A stretch of 64,000 bases of DNA from SLRI01 sp964402505 (GTDB taxonomy: Bacteria > Pseudomonadota > Alphaproteobacteria > Geminicoccales > Geminicoccaceae), in the NCBI GenBank assembly GCA_964402505.1, contig CAYOCP010000003.1, forward strand, positions 124,001 to 188,000. The letters run 5' to 3'. Under the pieces are notes generated by a model. It saw only the letters and a program-made list of their open reading frames with translations. It did not search any database and was not told the DNA's origin. The first letter of the stretch is position 1. Every line of letters starts with the position of its first letter. A program made the translations under genes and the position numbers. Shown piece by piece: positions 8,586 through 15,521 of the stretch.

Positions 8586-9518
8586 TCAGGCGCCGGCGAC
8601 GCTGTAGAGGTCCGGATCGTAGACGTAGCCGGCCTCGTCGAGCGCCTTGATCAGGGCCTTGCCTTTGGTCTCGTCGAGCTCGACCAGAGGCGGGCGGACG
8701 GTGCGCCAGACCTCGTCGTGCTGGCCGTGGGCGATCACGTGCTTGATCGCCGGGATCAGGGGATAGCTCGTCAGGATGGTGCGGACGGCGCCGACCAGCT
8801 TCATGCCGGCCTCGGCGGCCGCCTTGTCGCCGCGCTCGAAAGCGGTGAAGACGTCGTTGCTGTGCTCCGCCGCGAGGTTGCCGGCGGCCGAGAAGGTCCC
8901 GGCACCGCCGGCCTCGAGGTTCCGCACGAGATGGCCGTCGGCGCCGGAGTAGATGGCGAGGTCGGGAAAAGCCTTGATCAGGCTCGCCGTGTGATCCCAG
9001 TCGCCGGAGCTGTCCTTGATGCCCTTGAGCGTCCTCGGATAGGCCTTGAGCAGGCGCTCGATCACCGGATGCGTCACCGGCACGCCGGACATCTGCGGGA
9101 AGTGATAGAGGAGCAGGGAGAGACGCGGCTCCGCCAGCGCGTCGATCACCTCGGCGAACGCCCGATAGAGCCCCTCGTCGCTGTTGTTCTTGTAGAAGAA
9201 GGGCGGCAGCATGAGGAGATCGGTGACACCCTGCCCGAGCGCGTGCCGCGCGAGCGCCAGGGTATCGCTGCGGGCGCAGCAGCCGATGCCGAGGATCATC
9301 TTCTCGACCGGCAAGCCGGCGGCGATATAGGCCTCGAGCCCGGCCTGCCGCTCGGCGACGGAGAAGGCCTGGGTCTCGGAGGTCGTGCCGAAGATGCCGA
9401 GCCCGGTGCAGCCCTGCCGCAGGAGCCAGCGCGCGTGACGGCAATAGCGCTCGACGCTGATCTCCCCGCCCGGCTCGACCGGCGTGACGACGGCGGCGTG
9501 GATTCCCCTGGCTGGCAT
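8586..9518 (-). CDS. dihydrodipicolinate synthase family lyase/aldolase
   Basis: This 310-residue (beta/alpha)8 class I aldolase-type protein has the family hallmarks: GIFGTTSETQAFS (the GTTGE-like substrate carboxylate site), YHFPQ carrying the catalytic Tyr, and LKGIKDSSGD carrying the Schiff-base Lys. The ATG at 9518 has GAGGGGAG upstream. It converges on dgcA with only 6 bp between the two stops. It is unlikely to be the biosynthetic DapA. GTTSE, the NNSDEG loop and the catabolic neighbour point to a 2-keto-3-deoxy acid aldolase, N-acetylneuraminate lyase or 4-hydroxy-2-oxoglutarate-type enzyme. The exact substrate is not predictable. Confidence 0.88.
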   Translation of the reverse strand: MPARGIHAAVVTPVEPGGEISVERYCRHARWLLRQGCTGLGIFGTTSETQAFSVAERQAGLEAYIAAGLPVEKMILGIGCCARSDTLALARHALGQGVTDLLMLPPFFYKNNSDEGLYRAFAEVIDALAEPRLSLLLYHFPQMSGVPVTHPVIERLLKAYPRTLKGIKDSSGDWDHTASLIKAFPDLAIYSGADGHLVRNLEAGGAGTFSAAGNLAAEHSNDVFTAFERGDKAAAEAGMKLVGAVRTILTSYPLIPAIKHVIAHGQHDEVWRTVRPPLVELDETKGKALIKALDEAGYVYDPDLYSVAGA

Positions 9519-9586
9519 GCCTCAACTCCCCTCGGGACGGTCTTCCGGTCCTTGCTACGGCAGCGAGGCGGGTGACGGCAAGGCTC

Positions 9587-10090
9587 CTAGCCGACCTTCT
9601 CGTCCTCGGCCACGCCGAAGAACTGGCCGCGCTCGAGCCAGCCGCGCCGGCCGTCGATCTCGACGAGGCACCAGGCCCCCTCGCAGCTCAGAAGCGAGCC
9701 GATCACCATGGGCTCGGCCAGGAGCACCACCCGCGCGTCGCCGCGCGGCGTGCGGCGCAAGGGGCGGACGTCGCCCGTGATCAGGATCGTGCGCCGGCTC
9801 GAGAGCAGGCTCGCGTGGATCCAGCCCGTGGCACCCTCGTAGTCGACGATGCGCCGCCAGTCCTGCGATTCCTCGACGATCTGCACCGGGATGCCGCGCC
9901 GGGTGAAGACCCAGCGTATGGGGAAGGTTTCGCCCGGCCCGGTGCGCACGTTGGTCTCGCTCGCAGCCAGCGAGACGAAGCGCGGCAGCGGCAGTCCCGT
10001 CGATTGCGCCCCTGCGGCCGCGGCATTCAGGATCAAGAGCAGCGCCAGGAGCGCGGCGAGGAGCGGGCGGCGGGCGGAACGAGAGAGCAA
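9587..10090 (-). CDS. secreted SH3-domain protein
   Basis: This 167-residue protein starts with ATG at 10090 and opens with an Ala/Leu-rich signal peptide (LLAALLALLLILNAAAAGAQS). The mature part holds bacterial SH3 modules of the DUF1058/SH3_4 type. The first contains ETNVRTGPGETFPIRWVF and a WRRIVDYEGATGWIH strand; the second runs through LRRTPRGDARVVLL to GWLERGQFFG. Such proteins sit in the periplasm and are thought to contact peptidoglycan or other envelope parts. It is divergent from the 2-hydroxyacid dehydrogenase gene, an arrangement I recall as common in alphaproteobacteria. Confidence 0.85.
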   Translation of the reverse strand: MLSRSARRPLLAALLALLLILNAAAAGAQSTGLPLPRFVSLAASETNVRTGPGETFPIRWVFTRRGIPVQIVEESQDWRRIVDYEGATGWIHASLLSSRRTILITGDVRPLRRTPRGDARVVLLAEPMVIGSLLSCEGAWCLVEIDGRRGWLERGQFFGVAEDEKVG

Positions 10091-10318
10091 GGCGGCGCAC
10101 CACTTCGGGCAAAAATCGCGCAGCCGGCGATATTCCGCAAGCGCGCACGCGCACCGGCCGCGCTCCCTCTATAGAAAGCTCGGGGCCACCACACCAAGAC
10201 CAAAGTGAAACGCCGGGGCAGGACGGGCGTTTGTGAGCGGCCGGGCTTTCTGTTAGGAGCGGCGATGCGCCGAGCCGGTCCCGCATTTCGGGCCGGCGTC
10301 AGGACAGGAGATCGAGGC

Positions 10319-11305
10319 ATGCCCCGCAAGCGGCCCCTGGTGGTGGTCACCCGCAAGCTGCCGGACGTCGTCGAGACGCGCATGATGGAGCTGTTCGACA
10401 CCCGCCTCAACGACAGCGACACGCCGATGACGCGGGCCGAGCTGGTGGAGGCGGTCAAGGTCTGTGACGTGCTGGTGCCGACGGTGACCGACCGGATCGA
10501 TGCGGCGCTGCTCGCCCATGCCGGCGAGCAGCTCGAGCTGATCGCCAATTACGGCACGGGCGTCGACCGGATCGATGTCGAGGCGGCCTACAAGCGCGGC
10601 ATCACCGTCACCAACACGCCGGGCGTGCTGACCGAGGACACCGCCGACATGACCATGGCGCTGATCCTCGCCGTGTCGCGCCGGCTGGTCGAGGGCGAGC
10701 GTCTCGCCCGCTCCGGCGAGTGGGGCGGCTGGTCGCCCACCTCGATGCTCGGCCACCGCATCCACGGCAAGCGCATCGGCATCCTGGGCATGGGCCGCAT
10801 CGGCTCGGCCGTGGCGCGACGGGCCAGAGGCTTCGGCCTCGCGGTCCACTACCACAACCGTCGCCGTGTCCACGAGAGCCTCGAGGGCGAGCTCGAGGCC
10901 ACCTACTGGGAGAGCCTCGACCAGATGCTGGCGCGGGTCGACATCGTCTCGATCAACTGCCCGCACACTCCGGCCACCTTCCATCTGCTCAATGCCCGCA
11001 GGCTGAAGCTGCTGCGCCGGGACGCCATCGTCGTGAACACCAGCCGCGGCGAGGTGATCGACGAGGCGGCTTTGACCCGGATGCTGCGCGACGGCGAGAT
11101 CGCCGGGGCCGGGCTCGACGTCTTCGAGCACGAGCCGGCCATCAACCCCAAGCTGCGCCAGCTCGAGAACGTCGTCTTGCTGCCGCACATGGGCTCGGCC
11201 ACGCTCGAGGGGCGGCGCGACATGGGCGAGAAGGTCATCATCAACATCAAGACCTTCGCGGACGGTCACCGCCCCCCCGACCGCGTCCTGCCGAGCATGC
11301 TCTGA
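10319..11305 (+). CDS. D-2-hydroxyacid dehydrogenase (glyoxylate/hydroxypyruvate reductase type)
   Basis: This NAD(P)H-dependent oxidoreductase reduces a 2-keto acid, probably glyoxylate or hydroxypyruvate, to the D-2-hydroxy acid. I chose the ATG at 10319 (AGGAG 8 bases upstream); the longer upstream frame to 10205 lacks family similarity. Its 328 residues carry the Rossmann motif GMGRIGS (157-163), catalytic Arg243 (NTSRGEVID), Glu272 (DVFEHEP) and His290 (LPHMGSAT). The substrate-loop ANYGTGVDRID and the start VVVTRKLPDVVE are typical of alphaproteobacterial GyaR-like enzymes. It is monocistronic, with a divergent promoter region shared with the SH3 gene. Confidence 0.92.
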   Translation: MPRKRPLVVVTRKLPDVVETRMMELFDTRLNDSDTPMTRAELVEAVKVCDVLVPTVTDRIDAALLAHAGEQLELIANYGTGVDRIDVEAAYKRGITVTNTPGVLTEDTADMTMALILAVSRRLVEGERLARSGEWGGWSPTSMLGHRIHGKRIGILGMGRIGSAVARRARGFGLAVHYHNRRRVHESLEGELEATYWESLDQMLARVDIVSINCPHTPATFHLLNARRLKLLRRDAIVVNTSRGEVIDEAALTRMLRDGEIAGAGLDVFEHEPAINPKLRQLENVVLLPHMGSATLEGRRDMGEKVIINIKTFADGHRPPDRVLPSML

Positions 11306-11423
11306 TCTGATCGGCGGCGGCCGCGCGGGCGGTCGTTAACAGATTGAAACTGGCTTTCTCGTCGGTCGCGCCTAGAGATCGGCGCACGCGGTTCGCTTCA
11401 CGCAGCCCGAAAGGCCCGCCCGC

Positions 11424-12719
11424 TTGTTCCAGTCCTTCTTTCCCCGGCCCAAGCTGTTCTTTCTTTCGGTCGTCGTCTGGTCGGCCCTGGCCACGGCACT
11501 CTGGTATAGTGGGGCCGATGGCTGGGGTGCCGCCCTGGGCCTCGGCGCCACGCCCGAGGGCACGCCCCCGCCGCTCGGACTCGCCTATTTCGTCTCGCCC
11601 GAGTTCCTCTGGTTCTACGTCTACTACGGCGCCACGGTGGCCCTCTTCGCCGCCTTCTGGTTCCGCTTCGACCCGCATCCCTGGCAGCACTGGTCGATCC
11701 TCGGCTCCGCCCTGATCCTCTTCGTCACCTATTTCGGCGTGCAGATCTCGGTCGCCATCAACAACTGGCGCCGGCCGTTCTTCGACGACGTCCAGGAGGC
11801 GCTGAGCGCCGGCTCGACGGTCACCCAGGGCGACCTCTTCGCGCTGCTCCTGATCTTCGCCCAGATCGCCTTCGTCTCGATCTTCATCTTCGTCCTCTCG
11901 CGCTTCTTCGTCAGCCACTGGATCTTCCGCTGGCGGACCGCGATGAACGATTTCTACATGGCGCGCTGGCAGCGCCTGCGGCACATCGAGGGCGCCTCGC
12001 AGCGCGTCCAGGAGGACACCATGCGCTTCGCCGGCATCATGGAGGGCCTGGGCGTCTCGGCGATCGACGCGGTGATGACGCTGATCGCCTTCCTGCCGGT
12101 GCTCTGGGAGCTCTCCAGGTACGTCGAGGAGCTGCCGCTGGTCGGCGCCATCCCGGCCCCGCTCTTCGTCGCCGCCCTCGTCTGGTCGCTCTTCGGCACC
12201 GGCCTGCTGGCCCTCGTCGGCATCCGCCTGCCGGGCCTCGAGTTCAGGAACCAGCGGGTCGAGGCCGCCTACCGCAAGGAATTGGTGCACGGCGAGGACC
12301 ACGCCGAACGCGCCCAGCCGATGACCGTGAAGGAGCTCTTCAGCCATGTGCGGCACAATTACTTCCGCCTTTACTTCCACTACATGTATTTCAATGTCTT
12401 CCGCTCGCTCTACCTCCAGGCGGACAACATCTTCGTCTACATCCTGCTGATCCCGACCATCATCGCCGGTGCCTCGGTCGGCTTCACCTTCGGCGTGCTG
12501 CAGCAGATCCTGACCGCGTTCAACCAGGTCTCGAGCTCGTTCCAGTACCTCGTCAATTCCTGGACGACGATCGTCGAGCTGCTCTCGATCCACAAGCGCC
12601 TGATGGCCTTCGAGGCGGCGATCGAGGACAAGGACCTTCCCGACATCGACCGGGAATGGCTGGAGTTCCACGGCGCCGGCGACCGTGCGGGTGCGCAGAC
12701 GGTGGGCTCGGAGATCTGA
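11424..12719 (+). CDS. sbmA: peptide antibiotic transporter SbmA/BacA
   Basis: SbmA/BacA is a proton-driven inner-membrane importer that takes up proline-rich antimicrobial peptides, microcins, bleomycin and modified peptides. In rhizobia BacA is needed in symbiosis. The TTG at 11424 gives the diagnostic start MFQSFFPRPKLFF. The 431-residue protein has about eight hydrophobic segments and the family motif AINNWRRPFFDDVQEAL near residues 109-125. It also shows WIFRWRTAMNDFY, the second hallmark region (RVQEDTMRFA), and a C-terminal NQVSSSFQYLVNSW. There is no nucleotide-binding domain, as expected. It ends 26 bp from the convergent SbmA-like ABC gene. Confidence 0.94.
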   Translation: MFQSFFPRPKLFFLSVVVWSALATALWYSGADGWGAALGLGATPEGTPPPLGLAYFVSPEFLWFYVYYGATVALFAAFWFRFDPHPWQHWSILGSALILFVTYFGVQISVAINNWRRPFFDDVQEALSAGSTVTQGDLFALLLIFAQIAFVSIFIFVLSRFFVSHWIFRWRTAMNDFYMARWQRLRHIEGASQRVQEDTMRFAGIMEGLGVSAIDAVMTLIAFLPVLWELSRYVEELPLVGAIPAPLFVAALVWSLFGTGLLALVGIRLPGLEFRNQRVEAAYRKELVHGEDHAERAQPMTVKELFSHVRHNYFRLYFHYMYFNVFRSLYLQADNIFVYILLIPTIIAGASVGFTFGVLQQILTAFNQVSSSFQYLVNSWTTIVELLSIHKRLMAFEAAIEDKDLPDIDREWLEFHGAGDRAGAQTVGSEI

Positions 12720-12745
12720 AGCCTCGGCCTCCTTGATCCTGGGTA

Positions 12746-14563
12746 TCAGCTCCGGGCTTTGGTCGGCGTCCCGCCGCTATCCGGCGCATCCCCACCTTTG
12801 GGCCCCTCGTGCCGGAGAGCGATGCGGCGGTGGTAGAACGGGTCATGGACGGGCGGCCCGAGGGCGAGGACGGTGGTGGCTTCGAGCTCGTTGGCGAAGA
12901 GATCGGCCAGGAGCTGGCGGCGGTCGGGATCGAGGGCGTTCATGGGCTCGTCCATGACCACGGCCGCGGGCCGCCGGAGGAGGAGTCGAGCCGCTGCGAG
13001 CCGCTGCTGCTCGTCGGCGGTGATCTCCCTCTCCCAGCGGCGCTCGGCGTCGAGAAGCGGGACGAGGTGGGCGAGGCCGGTGCGAACGAGGGCTGCCCCG
13101 CAATCGGTGGCGCCGGGTTCGTCCGCATCGTCAGGCGAGAAGGGGTAGGCGAGGGCGGCGCGGAGCGTGCCGAGCGGCAGATAGGGTCGACGTGGCAGGA
13201 AGACGACGCGGTCCGGTGGCGGCAGGCCGATGGTGCCCGACCCCCACGGCCAGAGGCCGGCGAGGGCGCGAAAGACGGTGCCGAGGCCCGCGCCTCTCGG
13301 GCTCGTGAGCAGGACGCGCTCGCCCGGCGCCAGCTCGACCGGCGATTGCTCGAGGAGCAGGCTGCCGTCGGGGAGGTCGACGCGAAGATCGATGAGAGCG
13401 ATGCGCTGCCCTCCGGTCTCGACGCGGGCGATGCGGCCGGCGCCCGCGACGAGCGTGTCGAGCCCCTCGAGGGTCTCGCGGAAGCTGCCGACGCGGAAGA
13501 GGGTGGCGCGCCAGTCGGCGATCGTCGGAAAATTGTCGACGAACCAGCGAAGCGCACCCTGGACCTGGTTGAAGGCGCCGACGGCCATCATCAGCCCGCC
13601 GAAGGAGAGCTGGCCCTGGAAGTAGCTCGGTGCCGCGGCGAGGATGGGGACGATGTTGCCGAGCCAGCCATAGCCCGAGGTGATCCAGGTGAGACGCGCC
13701 AGGGCGTAGGCGAGGCGGCGGGTGATGGCGACCACGGCGTCGACCGGCCGGTCGAGGAAGCCGCGCTCCTGCGATGCGCCGCCGTCGAGGGCGATCGATT
13801 CCGCGTTCTCGCTGACGCGGACCAGGGCGAAGCGGAGCTCGGCCTCGCGGGCGTAGCGCTCGGCGTTGAGGCCGATCATCGGCCGGCCGACGCGCCAGGT
13901 GAGCCAGGAGCCGCCTATGGCATAGGCGAGGGCGCACCAGACGAGGTAGCCGGGGAGCAGGAGGTTCCTGCCGCCGAGGTGGAAGACGGTGTCGGCGGAG
14001 AGCGTCCAGAGCACCCCGAGAAAGCCGACGAGCAGGAGAGACGAGCGCAAGAGGCCGATGGCGAGCCCGATGCTGAGCTCCGTCAGGTGGCGGGCATCGG
14101 CCTGCAGGCGCTGGTCGGGGTTCTGCGCGATGTCGCCGCGAAAACCCAGAAGCCAGGGACGACGACCGGTGACCCACTGGTCGAGCAGGTCCCTCGTCAG
14201 CCATTCCCGCAGGCGCACGATGAGCAGCTCGCGGAAGAAGGTCTCGCCGACGACGAGGAGGAGCAGTGCGGCGACGATGACGAGGAAGACGAGGGTCTGG
14301 TGGAGAAGCTCGCTCGCCTGGCGCTGGTCGATGGCGTTGTAGAAGTCGCCCTGCCAGGTGTTGAGGCGGACCTGGGCCACCATGTTGAGGGCGATGACGG
14401 CGACGACGCCGACCGCCAGGAGAAGGCAGACGCGCCGGCAGGGCGAACGCCAGAGCGCGCCGAGCAGGGTGCGGAGCTGGCGCAGGGCGCCCTCGATGCC
14501 GATCTTGGGCGGCGGGCCCTCGTCTGCTCCATCGGGGACCGGGGCGGCGGGCTGCGGCGGCAA
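12746..14563 (-). CDS. SbmA/BacA-like ABC half-transporter with a degenerate ATPase domain
   Basis: This protein of about 605 residues fuses an SbmA-type membrane domain (LNTWQGDFYNAI, WLTRDLLDQWV, several TM segments) to a C-terminal ABC nucleotide-binding domain. I chose the TTG at 14563, which has GAAGGAG six bases upstream; a GTG at 14665 is possible. The ATPase domain is abnormal. At the Walker A site it reads SPRGAGLGTVFRALAGLWPWG, so the phosphate-binding Lys is Leu427 and the next Ser/Thr is Gly. The signature LSGGE is replaced by ITADE. The Q-loop/Walker B region (VVMDEPMNALD) is kept. ATP hydrolysis is therefore doubtful. Relatives such as Rv1819c or YddA import cobalamin or peptides. 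The 5' end lies head-to-head with the hydrolase gene at 14717. Confidence 0.85.
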   Translation of the reverse strand: MPPQPAAPVPDGADEGPPPKIGIEGALRQLRTLLGALWRSPCRRVCLLLAVGVVAVIALNMVAQVRLNTWQGDFYNAIDQRQASELLHQTLVFLVIVAALLLLVVGETFFRELLIVRLREWLTRDLLDQWVTGRRPWLLGFRGDIAQNPDQRLQADARHLTELSIGLAIGLLRSSLLLVGFLGVLWTLSADTVFHLGGRNLLLPGYLVWCALAYAIGGSWLTWRVGRPMIGLNAERYAREAELRFALVRVSENAESIALDGGASQERGFLDRPVDAVVAITRRLAYALARLTWITSGYGWLGNIVPILAAAPSYFQGQLSFGGLMMAVGAFNQVQGALRWFVDNFPTIADWRATLFRVGSFRETLEGLDTLVAGAGRIARVETGGQRIALIDLRVDLPDGSLLLEQSPVELAPGERVLLTSPRGAGLGTVFRALAGLWPWGSGTIGLPPPDRVVFLPRRPYLPLGTLRAALAYPFSPDDADEPGATDCGAALVRTGLAHLVPLLDAERRWEREITADEQQRLAAARLLLRRPAAVVMDEPMNALDPDRRQLLADLFANELEATTVLALGPPVHDPFYHRRIALRHEGPKGGDAPDSGGTPTKARS

Positions 14564-14716
14564 TCGGGCTCCTTCGACCGGTTCTTGGGAAAGCGTTGCG
14601 CCCGCGGCTGCATAGGCGGCGGACCCGCGACTGTCGATGGCGGGCGAGGGCTGCGCCAACGGCACGGCGGTGGTATCGACCGGGAAGAGGTAAGCGTCGG
14701 CAAGCGGGAGACGAGG

Positions 14717-15520
14717 ATGGCCGAGGATCGCTGGGAAGTTTTCGCGGTGCGCTACGGATCGGTGCCGGCGCGCACGAGGCGCGAGAACTTCATGGGGCTG
14801 GACCCGCACGACACCGCACCCATGCCGCTCGCCTATTATGTCTGGCTGATCAGGAACGCCGAGGCGGCCATCGTCGTGGACACCGGCTTCGAGCACGCGG
14901 AGGCGGCGCGGCGCGGGCGGCGGCTCGAGCGCCTGCCGCGGGACGGGTTGGCGATGCTGGGCCTCGACGTGGCGAGCGTCGAGAACGTGATCGTCACCCA
15001 TCTGCACCACGACCATGCCGGCACGCTCGGCGACTTCCCGAATGCCCGCTTCCACCTGCAGGAGGCGGAGATGGCCTACGTGACGGGTGCCTGCATGTGC
15101 TATCCGGCACTGCAGATGCCCTACAGCGTCGAGCATGTGTGCGAGATGGTGCGCAACGTCTATTCCGGCCGCGTGATTTTCCATGACGGCGACGCGGAGG
15201 TGGCGCCCGGCATCACGGTGCACCGGCTCGGCGGGCACACCAAAGGGATCCAGTGCGTGCGGGTGATGACCGCGCGGGGCGCCGTGGTGCTCGCCTCCGA
15301 CACGGCGCATTTCTACGAGAACGTGGAGGCGGGTCGGCCCTTCATCATCACCCATGACGCCGAGGCGACGCTGCGCGGCTACGACCGCCTGCGCGCGCTG
15401 GCCGCGAGCCCCGCGCACATCGTGCCCGGCCACGACCCCCTCGTGCTGGAGCGCTATCCGGCGCCGGACGAGCGCAAGGCCGGCATCGTCTGCCGGCTCG
15501 ACGTGCCGCCCTCGAGCTGA
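14717..15520 (+). CDS. metallo-beta-lactamase-fold hydrolase (AHL-lactonase-like)
   Basis: This 267-residue zinc hydrolase starts with ATG at 14717 (GAGACGAGG upstream). The dinuclear metal motif is H95-L-H97-H98-D99-H100, followed by a ligand His in LGGHTKG, an Asp in ASDTAHFY and a final His in VPGHDP. Overall layout, with an N-terminal strand (FAVRYGS) and VVDTGF before the motif, resembles the N-acyl-homoserine lactonase-like branch. Substrate prediction inside this superfamily is unsafe. The stop at 15520 is one base before the mprF ATG, so the two genes are almost certainly cotranscribed. The product could act on a lipid, peptide or lactone linked to envelope modification. Confidence 0.88.
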   Translation: MAEDRWEVFAVRYGSVPARTRRENFMGLDPHDTAPMPLAYYVWLIRNAEAAIVVDTGFEHAEAARRGRRLERLPRDGLAMLGLDVASVENVIVTHLHHDHAGTLGDFPNARFHLQEAEMAYVTGACMCYPALQMPYSVEHVCEMVRNVYSGRVIFHDGDAEVAPGITVHRLGGHTKGIQCVRVMTARGAVVLASDTAHFYENVEAGRPFIITHDAEATLRGYDRLRALAASPAHIVPGHDPLVLERYPAPDERKAGIVCRLDVPPSS

Positions 15521-15521
15521 G

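Noticed and set aside
12809..14716. Long 5' extension of the metallo-beta-lactamase-fold gene frame
   Set aside because: It is antisense to the SbmA-like ABC gene and encodes an Arg/Glu-rich shadow; family similarity starts at the ATG at 14717.
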